Source: a virus. From it: a stretch of 24,013 nucleotides of DNA. Numbering within the stretch: position 1 is the first letter of the stretch; the number at the start of each line of letters is the position of its first letter. The stretch is taken from the IMG/VR virus record IMGVR_UViG_3300020159_001594, positions 1 to 24,013 of that record. One strand, written 5' to 3'. Below the pieces are notes generated by a model. It did no database searches, was not told where the DNA came from, and worked only from the letters and a program-made list of their open reading frames with translations. Below are positions 1-7,900 of the stretch, piece by piece. Position numbers and translations under genes: made by a program.

Positions 1-82
1 AAGTATTGCTAGTGTTTCCACCCCAGGTTAGCCTATTATAATCCCAAGCTTCAATTAATTGTCCACTTCCTGTGTATGCCAT
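1..82 (-). CDS. Partial CDS, N-terminus of a further structural-type protein
   Basis: An ATG on the minus strand at 82 opens a frame that runs off the window after 27 codons, beginning MAYTGSGQLIEAWDYN. A good Shine-Dalgarno sequence (AAGGG, 92-96) lies 9 bases upstream, and the start is 13 bases past the stop of the preceding fibre-like gene, so it is almost certainly the next gene of the same operon. The opening resembles in style the short N-termini of phage virion proteins with an early Asp-Tyr-Asn, but too little is visible to name a family. Start choice rests on the ribosome-binding site and on spacing; function is unknown. Confidence 0.72.
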   Translation of the reverse strand, partial: MAYTGSGQLIEAWDYNRLTWGGNTSNT

Positions 83-95
83 TTTACTTTTCCCT

Positions 96-1541
96 TTAAC
101 TATTTAACTTGACGATAGCTTCAATCATGCCTTCGCCATCTGTATTCTTTGTTTCCAATGCGCGACCAAGCACATTAAATGCTGTGAGTTCAGACTTTTT
201 AGCTGCTCTAGCTAGGCCCATGCCTGCTGATACTAAACGATCACCTTTATCAACACGACCAACAACTCTAATTGGCACGCGACCTTGCATGGCGATCGGA
301 GGATGGGTTACATCATCGCCGGCTAAGCCGTTCATTAAGAACCCTGCACGTGTGCTTATTACTCCAAATACTGTTTCACTTAATTCTTGAATCGCACGTG
401 TAATTTCTTTTACACCACCTAGTTCAACTACAGTTCCCGGTAACATAGGAGCATCTGCTTCAAATCGTTCTGCCAAGTCAGCGTATTGAGCTGTGATCGC
501 TTGACCACGGAATGTTGTTGCCCAAACATTGGCAAATTTAAAGCTGGTTGATCCAATTTCGATCGAATTATTAAGGCTAGGTAATACCTGTGCACCTATT
601 GTTGTTATACCACTTAGTAGTGTAGTTGATGACATGGTAGCGGCACCTGTGGTTGTTAGTGCACCTGTGATCGCCACTGCATTTGAGAATGTAACAGCTC
701 CTGTCGTTCCTACAATACCCACAGCTTTAGTGCTAGCACCACTCTTATTAACAAAAAAGTTGATATCTCTATTGCTAGTGCTATTAGTGTAACTTACATC
801 GCCGGCTGCTGTTATTGCTAAATCAGATCCTACTGACAAACCGCCAACACCAAGAGTGTATGCTGTGGTAGCAGCTTGATCGCTACGTAAGAATTGGCTA
901 GCAGTGATACCTTGCAATGATGCGGCTGTTGTTACTGTACCAGTAAATACCGAATTTGGGATCGCTGTGCTTAGATTAAACCCAGGAACAACATTAGTAA
1001 ATCCGCTAAGTCCGGGATTTGGGGCAAAGGATGCATCTTTACTTAAAATAGCAACTACAGTGCTTTGAACATAAAATTTAACTACTACGTGAGGAGTAGG
1101 AACTGCATCATACATTGTTTCAACAACAGCACCGCTAGTACCACCCGACGTTGTTGTGTATGCTGGACCTACTGGTAACCAGGTTGATCCTGTATAAACA
1201 TTTAATTGAACATTTTGGCTATCATACCATAGATCACCGATGATTGGATTGCTTGGTGATTGATTACCTGCGGCAGAACTAGAAATTGGTTTCCATGAAC
1301 TACCGTTCCAAACTTTCAAAGTACCAGCACTATCATACCATAATTGACCAGTCAATGGTGCCGAAGGTGCGCTAGAATTATTAAAATTTTCTAATAATTT
1401 GATATAATTCTCATTGAGAAAAATACCGTAACCGGCATAATTTTTACCTATTAAGGTTAAACTAGTGGTTGTGCTATTGACTGTTCCGTCTGCTATAGTT
1501 GCTAGTGACGATCCAGCTGTTGTAGTTATTGTATATGACAT
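96..1541 (-). CDS. Tail-fibre-like protein with C-terminal Peptidase_G2/chaperone-like domain
   Basis: This 481-aa protein is a probable tail fibre or short-fibre subunit. Residues about 1-130 form an N-terminal module shared with the upstream 470-aa neighbour: an opening MSYTI, TIADGTVN, TSLTLIG, an ENF segment, then repeated GQLWYDS and GDLWYDS units that each precede a 'W.P' strand. A low-complexity Thr/Ser/Gly/Ala shaft follows. Near residue 325 an IEIGS..FKFANVW motif leads into a C-terminal domain from about 353, starting YADLAERFEAD and containing GTVVELGG, VFGVIST and QGRVPIRVVG. That domain is of the kind found at the ends of phage fibres and resembles the Peptidase_G2/intramolecular chaperone group, which assists trimer folding and may cleave itself; I cannot identify catalytic residues. 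A ribosome-binding site AGGT (1549-1552) and two NATAAATA boxes precede the start. The protein type is clear; the exact fibre position is inferred. Confidence 0.85.
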   Translation of the reverse strand: MSYTITTTAGSSLATIADGTVNSTTTSLTLIGKNYAGYGIFLNENYIKLLENFNNSSAPSAPLTGQLWYDSAGTLKVWNGSSWKPISSSAAGNQSPSNPIIGDLWYDSQNVQLNVYTGSTWLPVGPAYTTTSGGTSGAVVETMYDAVPTPHVVVKFYVQSTVVAILSKDASFAPNPGLSGFTNVVPGFNLSTAIPNSVFTGTVTTAASLQGITASQFLRSDQAATTAYTLGVGGLSVGSDLAITAAGDVSYTNSTSNRDINFFVNKSGASTKAVGIVGTTGAVTFSNAVAITGALTTTGAATMSSTTLLSGITTIGAQVLPSLNNSIEIGSTSFKFANVWATTFRGQAITAQYADLAERFEADAPMLPGTVVELGGVKEITRAIQELSETVFGVISTRAGFLMNGLAGDDVTHPPIAMQGRVPIRVVGRVDKGDRLVSAGMGLARAAKKSELTAFNVLGRALETKNTDGEGMIEAIVKLNS

Positions 1542-1551
1542 TTTTCTAACC

Positions 1552-1559
1552 TATTTATA
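1552..1559 (-). promoter_or_regulatory. T4-type late promoter box TATAAATA (proximal of a tandem pair)
   Basis: The minus strand reads TATAAATA here, an exact match to the T4 late-promoter core recognised by the phage sigma factor gp55. It ends 10 bases before the ATG at 1541. If transcription starts 6 bases past the box, as in T4, the RNA would begin near 1546, after the AGG of the ribosome-binding site. This copy would therefore give a nearly leaderless mRNA, and the distal box may be the functional one. Confidence 0.6.
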
Positions 1560-1565
1560 TTATGT

Positions 1566-1573
1566 TATTTATC
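1566..1573 (-). promoter_or_regulatory. Late promoter-like box GATAAATA (distal of a tandem pair)
   Basis: GATAAATA on the minus strand, 14 bases upstream of the TATAAATA copy and just past the stop of the 470-aa gene. A T4-like start 6 bases downstream would be near 1560, giving a leader of about 19 bases that contains the AGGT ribosome-binding site of the 481-aa gene. The same octamer recurs before four other starts in this window. Confidence 0.6.
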
Positions 1574-1579
1574 TTAAAA

Positions 1580-2992
1580 TTATGCTTCTCTTTGGAACCA
1601 AAAATCACCGTTTTTACCAACTGCAGCATCTGGTTCTTCTGTGCTGACAAATTTAGCACTACCACTCCAATATTGCGTAGCTGTTCCAACATATTGAGCA
1701 GTTGCTATTCTAGCATTACCCAACTGTCCTGCGGTATTAGCATAATATTGATGGTATGCTGTTAAGGCAGGTACAGCTGGTGTTGTTGCGATACCTGAGG
1801 CTAACAGGTTAAACCCTACATTACTTGCAGTTGCTATATCAATTCCACCAACTCTTACGATAATATTAGCTGCTGTTGCTCCATTTACTTTGTTAACTTC
1901 AATAAAAGTATCAGCCAATGGCTCTGTAGTACCACTGTATATTTTATTTTTTAAGAATCCTGAATTATTAATCACCCAGGCAGTAGTAGCTACTGTTGTA
2001 TCTGCTGTGCCCGCAGACTGTGTTGGGGCAGTTAAATTTCCTGAGAACGCACCAGTACCAGTTACGTTTAATGCACCAGTAACTGTAGCACCAGAGGCTA
2101 AAGTTAAACTACCTGAAAGTGTAGCACTTAATAGTGCAGCAGTTCCGGTAGCGCCATCTATACCAAATGATAGTGTGTTTGTTCCGCCAACATTAGAATA
2201 AAAATTAATATCACCATTGCTCTTAGTATTCTTGATACTAACATTGCCAGTTGTATCTGTGGTAATTTGTAAATTGCTACTTAATCCAACAGTTAGTCCA
2301 CCGTTTTTAGCGATAGTTAAATTGCCTAGTGTAGAAGAATCTATGTCTGTCCTGAGATAATTACTTGCTGGTTGCTGACCTAAATAGTTAGCATTATTGG
2401 CTGTAGCAAAAAATGTTCCACTGTTGACACTAGAATTAGCTGTTAGGCCTTGTTTAATCGTTGCAAATCCTAAAATACTTGGACTAGGAGTAAAGTCACT
2501 ATCTAAGCTAACAATACTTGTTCGGACATTGCCTAGTTTAATTGATAGCACAGGATGATTTATTGTTCCATCCGAAATCTGTTCCCATATTGCACCACTG
2601 TTATTAAATTGTGGACCAACTAGGATCCAATTAGCACCATCATAAATGAATAATTGTTTATCACCAGAATGAAACCATAGATCACCGGAAATAGCACCTG
2701 TGGGTGGGGCAGTGTCTACTGTGGCACTACTAATGACTTTAAATGCTGTGCCGGTGTAGACTTTTAATCTTTTATAATATGAATCCCACCATAACTGACC
2801 TGCTAACGGATTAGTTGGAGGAGATGTATAAGAAAAATTTTCAACTAGTTTAACCAAGTCATCTGCAATGATCTGACCGTAGTTTGCGTAGTTACGCCCA
2901 ATTAAGGTCAAGCTAGTGAAACTGGTATTTACGGTACCGTCAGCTATCGTGCCTAGCGTAGTTCCATCTGTTTTAATTATAGTGTACGACAT
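1580..2992 (-). CDS. Tail-fibre-like protein, paralogue of the downstream 481-aa protein
   Basis: This 470-aa protein is a probable fibre or adhesin subunit. Residues about 1-130 match the N-terminal module of the next gene almost motif for motif (MSYTI, TIADGTVN, TSLTLIG.NYA.YG, ENF, GQLWWDS, GDLWF, YDGANWILVGP), so the two arose by duplication. Residues about 190-340 are a beta-rich shaft (ANYLGQQPASNYLRTD, repeated 'ltVtGaLnVtGt' units), ending in a TTVATTAWV segment of the kind often seen before phage fibre tips. The last ~120 residues differ completely from the paralogue, have no Peptidase_G2-like domain, and end in a short 'GKNGDFWFQ' motif. The start is set by a Shine-Dalgarno AGGA (3000-3003) 7 bases upstream. 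It lies 14 bases after the 225-aa gene and has no exact NATAAATA box of its own, so it is probably co-transcribed with it. Confidence 0.85.
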   Translation of the reverse strand: MSYTIIKTDGTTLGTIADGTVNTSFTSLTLIGRNYANYGQIIADDLVKLVENFSYTSPPTNPLAGQLWWDSYYKRLKVYTGTAFKVISSATVDTAPPTGAISGDLWFHSGDKQLFIYDGANWILVGPQFNNSGAIWEQISDGTINHPVLSIKLGNVRTSIVSLDSDFTPSPSILGFATIKQGLTANSSVNSGTFFATANNANYLGQQPASNYLRTDIDSSTLGNLTIAKNGGLTVGLSSNLQITTDTTGNVSIKNTKSNGDINFYSNVGGTNTLSFGIDGATGTAALLSATLSGSLTLASGATVTGALNVTGTGAFSGNLTAPTQSAGTADTTVATTAWVINNSGFLKNKIYSGTTEPLADTFIEVNKVNGATAANIIVRVGGIDIATASNVGFNLLASGIATTPAVPALTAYHQYYANTAGQLGNARIATAQYVGTATQYWSGSAKFVSTEEPDAAVGKNGDFWFQREA

Positions 2993-3006
2993 TGTCTTTT
3001 CCTAGT

Positions 3007-3684
3007 TTATGCTGTTAAATTTGTCAGTGTCTGTATTCGCACTGTATATTCAATCTGTATTAATCTGTTTAATGACTTTTGCACTGGGCTAAAAATCACA
3101 TGTGTTAGTAATTTACCTAGTCCTTGCCCGTTAGCATTGAAACCTTTTAATCCTAGTTCATCAAATACGAACTGTCCGCTTAGATCCTGGGCGTTATCAA
3201 ATACTGCTTGTCCACTTGGTTCACCGTAGTCTAGTAAACAACTTACTAAAATATCTGTATAGATATTTCCTGGTGTGTGCGTCACTGTGATACTATTGCG
3301 TAATGGGTCACTATTAGCTGCATTTGTATTATCTACAATTTTATAGTATTGCGGACTATATAAGTCAGCATTTTGCACGTTGGTATTAGTTGGCAAGTAA
3401 GTAATAACACCAGTTGGGTCAACTGTAGTACCACCATTACCAAAGTGCATTTCTGTGATAAAATTACTGTTTTTATTACCCACGCTTAATGCTAGTGCTT
3501 CACTCATATTTTCATAGTGGATAGCATTGCGTTTGTCTACAAAAACTTCCTTGGTTTCAGGATCAAATATTTTGATATGCCCTTGCACGTGGATTCCGCC
3601 GCGTTCGTCAGGTTGCTTTTGGATTTTAGGTTGATTATCTTGTGTATTAGTAGTCATATTCTTATTTATCGCATTATTGTCCAT
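3007..3684 (-). CDS. Probable virion structural protein, family not recognised
   Basis: A 225-aa protein I cannot name with certainty. After a polar, Asn/Gln-rich lead of about 30 residues comes a compact region with HVQGHIKIFDPETKEVF, NAIHYENMSEAL and EMHFGNGGT, and a C-terminal beta-rich part with VIFSPVQKSLNR followed by an alternating strand. Its place between fibre-like genes suggests a fibre-base, collar or baseplate-peripheral protein (inference). It does not look like T4 gp8. The start is uncertain: the ATG at 3684 is 9 bases past the previous stop but has only a weak ribosome-binding site, while a second in-frame ATG at 3657 (residue 10) lies exactly 5 bases after a GATAAATA box. Both forms may be made, the longer from read-through mRNA and the shorter from a late promoter. 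Confidence 0.8.
   Translation of the reverse strand: MDNNAINKNMTTNTQDNQPKIQKQPDERGGIHVQGHIKIFDPETKEVFVDKRNAIHYENMSEALALSVGNKNSNFITEMHFGNGGTTVDPTGVITYLPTNTNVQNADLYSPQYYKIVDNTNAANSDPLRNSITVTHTPGNIYTDILVSCLLDYGEPSGQAVFDNAQDLSGQFVFDELGLKGFNANGQGLGKLLTHVIFSPVQKSLNRLIQIEYTVRIQTLTNLTA
3663..3670 (-). promoter_or_regulatory. Late promoter-like box GATAAATA inside the start of the 225-aa gene
   Basis: GATAAATA on the minus strand lies within codons 5-8 of the long form of the 225-aa protein, with 5 bases between it and the second in-frame ATG (3657). With T4 geometry (start 6 bases past the box) transcription would begin on the A of that ATG. This supports an N-terminally shorter product and a leaderless transcript; the promoter role is inferred from the motif and position only. 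Confidence 0.5.
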
Positions 3685-3693
3685 AGGATTTTC

Positions 3694-4989
3694 TTACCAA
3701 ATAGCTAAATTAGCACGGCGCCAATTATTAGTTCCAATACATATATAAACATAATTATCATTATAGGTAACTTGTCCTGTGGTTCCTGTTGAATTTGCTA
3801 GGGCCGGAACATATACATTGCCGACGGTTAAATTACCAACGATAGTTGTTGCCCCAGATACTGCTAGGTTTCCGATAACGGTAATCCCGCCAATGTTTCC
3901 TGCATAATTAGGTAAATTTGTTGTTAAGAATGCGCTAGTCTGCACATTTGAATATGTCTGCGCATCAACGTAACCTTTCATACCTATATTAGCCGTCGTA
4001 ACTCCTGCATTGGCTACAGTGATACGACTATCAACGTAGCCTATCATACCTACATTGGCTGATGTGATACTAGCAGTGACAATAGTGTTGCCACGATCAA
4101 CATAGCCTATCATACCTACATTGGCTGATGTGATACTAGCAGTGACAATAGTGTTGCCACGATCAACATAGCCTATCATACCTACATTGGCAGTTGTTAT
4201 TGCACTGTTATCACTAGTGTTTTGTGCATCAACATAACCTTTCATACCTGTATTAGCTGAAATGATATTTGCATATAAGTCTGAGATCGTTGGTCCGGTA
4301 ATATTACCTGTAGTAGATACATTACCTGTGATAGACAAGTTGCCAGTAGGAGTTGAAATATTGCCTGTGGTGACTCCAACGTTGCTGAGTGTAGCTGATG
4401 TTGGACTTGTTTCTGTGATGTAAACATTACCAGAGCCAGCCCAACCTAAAGTGCTGTATAGATATGTGCTGGTTAATAAAATCTGTAGATTGCCTAGACC
4501 TGCAACCCACGGATTGATCACATAATCAGTGCCGTAAGTCATATTGTAGATATTATAACTACCATCACCTATCTGGTAAGTTAATGTGGCCGATAGTGTG
4601 CCAGATCCATTTGCTCGCCCACCAGTGACCTGTATGTTGCCTGGAACTACATTATTTGTGGTGATTATGTTGTTCCATAGGATGACCGGTGCCGGAGCAA
4701 CCGTGATACTGCCGCTGGCCGCTTTGATCGTAGTATTGCCTAAAAATATAGTGCTGCCGCTAAGATATAAGTGTCTCCATTGTCTGGCTAAACTACCTAT
4801 GTCGTAAGCAACATTGGCTGAAGGAATAAGATTACCGTAAGTATATGCTCCGCTGGTAATATACTGCCCAATTTGATCTATATTTGATTTTACGGTGGTA
4901 AATGTGCCAGTGATATTACTCACTATTGGTATCAGGGCATTGCCCTGTACGATGGTTAAATTTCCAAGCTGGCTAATCTTAATTGTCAT
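3694..4989 (-). CDS. Repeat-containing tail-fibre-like protein
   Basis: A 431-aa protein, probably a fibre or baseplate-attached spike. The N-terminus (about 1-45) is a small head (MTIKISQLGNL...VQGNALIPIVS). Residues about 50-85 carry a YDIGSLARQWRHLYLSG motif followed by I.LGNTTI, common in marine phage fibres and probably a beta turn of the shaft. The middle is rich in Thr/Asn/Gly ('GNLSITGNVSTTGNI'). Residues about 240-345 hold 22-residue repeats built on MIGYVD or MKGYVD and TANVG, two of them identical at the DNA level. The C-terminus ends in a small beta unit (GQVTYNDNYVYICIGTNNWRRA), of a type found at the ends of many phage structural proteins. It starts 2 bases after the giant gene's stop, so coupled translation is likely; a GATAAATA box in the end of the giant gene may also drive it. 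The ribosome-binding site is weak (AGAG). The exact role is inferred. Confidence 0.85.
   Translation of the reverse strand: MTIKISQLGNLTIVQGNALIPIVSNITGTFTTVKSNIDQIGQYITSGAYTYGNLIPSANVAYDIGSLARQWRHLYLSGSTIFLGNTTIKAASGSITVAPAPVILWNNIITTNNVVPGNIQVTGGRANGSGTLSATLTYQIGDGSYNIYNMTYGTDYVINPWVAGLGNLQILLTSTYLYSTLGWAGSGNVYITETSPTSATLSNVGVTTGNISTPTGNLSITGNVSTTGNITGPTISDLYANIISANTGMKGYVDAQNTSDNSAITTANVGMIGYVDRGNTIVTASITSANVGMIGYVDRGNTIVTASITSANVGMIGYVDSRITVANAGVTTANIGMKGYVDAQTYSNVQTSAFLTTNLPNYAGNIGGITVIGNLAVSGATTIVGNLTVGNVYVPALANSTGTTGQVTYNDNYVYICIGTNNWRRANLAIW
4039..4190 (-). repeat. Perfect 66-bp tandem repeat in the fibre-like gene (2.3 copies)
   Basis: Bases 4039-4104 and 4105-4170 are identical, and 4171-4190 repeats the first 20 bases before diverging. 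The unit encodes 22 residues including MIGYVDRGNT and ITSANVG. Flanking sequence (about 3960-4038 and 4191-4260) holds older, diverged copies of the same 22-residue unit with MKGYVDAQ. Length in multiples of 3 keeps the frame. This is a recent duplication within a fibre shaft. Confidence 0.95.
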
Positions 4990-4991
4990 GT

Positions 4992-7900
4992 TTATGTCTC
5001 TGTGTAAATGTCATTTCCGTTTTCGGTATCTATATTTATCGCATCTTCAGTGGTTACTGGACTACTTCCGCTGCCTATAACTATATTACCATAGAACGCT
5101 GGAGAGGCTTTTAAGAACCCAGCGGCTGTAGTTGTTGAACCATTGAACCCTGTACCATCTAAGATAGTGCTAACTCCGTGTGTATACCAAACACAAATAT
5201 TAGATATCAAATTGCCGTAACTGATGCTTGGTATAAGTTGTGTAGCACTAGAATCGATCACAGATACCCCGGCACCATGCACTATAGCTGCGGTTCCTTG
5301 TGTACCTCTACGGATTCGTCCTAGGGTATTTGTTACTAAATCAATGGTCCAATAAGTAATACGTTCTGCATCAATGAATACTACACCTGGTTTATTACGT
5401 ATTATATCTGGTGCAGTTAATGTTGACGCATCGGCTACATATATATTACCATCTGTTAAACCTAAAGTTTGGGTTAATACCGTAGCATTTGCACTGCCAA
5501 TACGTAAATAACTAGGTTCATTGATCATGTTATCAAAAATTCTAAAGCCTAAACTTGGTGTGACTCCACCCACTTCATCTATCTTTGTATATACACGCAT
5601 ATCTAATGTATCAAATACTATACCCGGGACTAGTTCTTCAGGAGCATGACTATGATATGTGTCGATATAAGCGCCACCACCTAATATTATATCTTCAGGA
5701 TTTAATCCAAGATATTGTGATTGGTAAACACTATAATGGACAGTATCATACGCTGATTTATCTAATAATACTGACCCGTCTTTGTTGAATTCAACCGGAT
5801 CAAATATCGTATTGTCGAACCCGACTCCATAATTTGGACTGATGCTAAAGTTAGGACCAGTCAATGGTAATCCTGGGAATATTGTGCCGTCAACCAATTG
5901 ATACATGCTGTTGTAAGTAGCTTTAATGGTCATGTTCTGGGTTGGCAATGTTACATTTGCAGATAATTTTATCTGTGTGCAGACTGTGGTAACATCATCA
6001 AGAACTATGGCTACATTTGGTTTAATCGCCGTAATATAACCAGCTGTAACCCCACTTCCACTGATATACATACCAAGCGTTATGAAGTCTGCGGGGAACA
6101 CATATATAGTCTTAGAGTCAATTGCGGCATTGGCTGTGTTTAATTCGACCTCAATGACGTCCACCACCGGCATCTTAGCAGTTGGCTTGTAATAAGACAT
6201 GATACGATCGTTGGCATTAGAAAAACTATTAGCTGCATAAATTGTGTAATCAGCGTAGATAAAATTGTTAGCAGTAGTTGTGTTACTCTTAACTTTATAT
6301 CCAACGCCATCATAGGCAACGATGGTATTTGCTGTATAACTAGTATTTGCTGACCAAGGTAAAACAGTAGTACCATATGATACTCTATCAAATTTTAAAG
6401 TGCTATCAAATGTTCTAACCTGTTCGTTATTTAACATTGCATAAGCTGTTGCTGGTCTGCCACCAAAACTAATCGTTTGATTTATAAAGGCGCCAATATT
6501 ACCAGTGCTCATAGTAATTTTTAAATTACCCAAATCAATTGAAGTAATATAACTATCAGCATCAAACACAGCATTAGCAGTCATGCCAATCATTAACCCA
6601 TTAATGGTATTTACAGAGAACACATAGCCTGTCGATATCGCTGTTCCCACCACAGTAACATTAGATGTTATCCCACCATTTATAATCACAGTCGGTGTTA
6701 GATAATAACCACTGCCCGACGTTAAGAGATCAATTCTAGCAAGGCCTCCAGTGATACTATTGATAGTTGCTGAAGCTGTGGCATATATATTTGTTCCGCC
6801 ACCTAAAATTGTAATAGTTGGAGCAGATATATATCCAACTCCGGGATTTGTTATAACTATGCTATCTACAAAGAAGTTTCTATTTTTATACCAATTTTTA
6901 TAATCAATATTAATTAATGATCCGGTGCTGGTCAGATATCCAGTGGCCCATAATTGTTGATCTTTGGATATTAGTTCACCGCTAGGGCTGCGGAATATTT
7001 TAGTATCTGGATCGTAGTATGGTGCTAGATCAAAGTCAGTGATATCTCCACCGAACGTATCATCACCATTATAGTTTGTTAGATATTCACGTATTTTTGT
7101 AACATAGGGTTTAATCTCTTCTATATAATTCTCATAGTAGGTGATATTATCTTTGATATAATTAGCAGGTTGTGTTAATGCTCTTAGATAGTGAGTAATA
7201 CTTACAAAACTAGTTTTGAAAATCCAATCAACATATTTTTGTTCAGTGAACAAATAGTTAACCATGACAAAGAATAAACTATTAAATTCACCTTGAAGTT
7301 CATTTATGAATATATCTTTCTTCAATGCTTCGATAATATATCGAGTTTCTATGGTTGGATTTTGATCAAATCTACTAGTGTCAAATCCTTGATTCCAGAA
7401 TCCAATACCATTATTAGCAAAATCCCAAATTGAACTCTTTAACTGTATCGTTCCGTTCTGTATTCCGACCACCTGGAATTCTAAATTAATATTAACTGTA
7501 ATTAAATTCCACCCGCCCAGATCACTGGTACTAACACGCACTAAAATTTCTTCACCGACAGCTACAGGAAGTTTCTTTGCGTCTACTAATGTGTCTACTA
7601 CATAATCAAGTTTAGTATTTGGGCCAAATCCATCAGCATACCAATCTACATATTCCCAGAATAGACTTGTTTTGTAACTTTGTATTTTAGTAATCTCCCA
7701 AGTCTTATCAATGGCTAATTCATATAATACCCAAAGATTATCTTGTCTAGAATCCATGTTAACTAATACTCGATATCCTGTAGCCAATGGCGTTGTATCA
7801 ATATATTCTAAGTCTACTTCAGTGTCAATCTTAAGATCATATTCATTGAGTTTTAAACTAGGTGCAGCTTCTTCAGCCTGCAGGGTGTTCAGACTATATT

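Noticed and set aside
3007-3684. 225-aa protein considered as gp8 baseplate wedge protein
   Set aside because: Length (T4 gp8 is 334 residues) and visible motifs do not match; the name would rest on position alone.
3960-4260. Repeat array considered as CRISPR
   Set aside because: The repeats are contiguous 66-base units in a coding frame with no spacers, so they are protein repeats.
4242-4427. Minus-strand open frame of 61 codons in a second reading frame
   Set aside because: It is nested within the 431-aa fibre-like gene and has a random, Gln/Leu-rich composition, so it is an out-of-frame shadow. The 83-codon frame at 6140-6391 inside the giant gene is the same.
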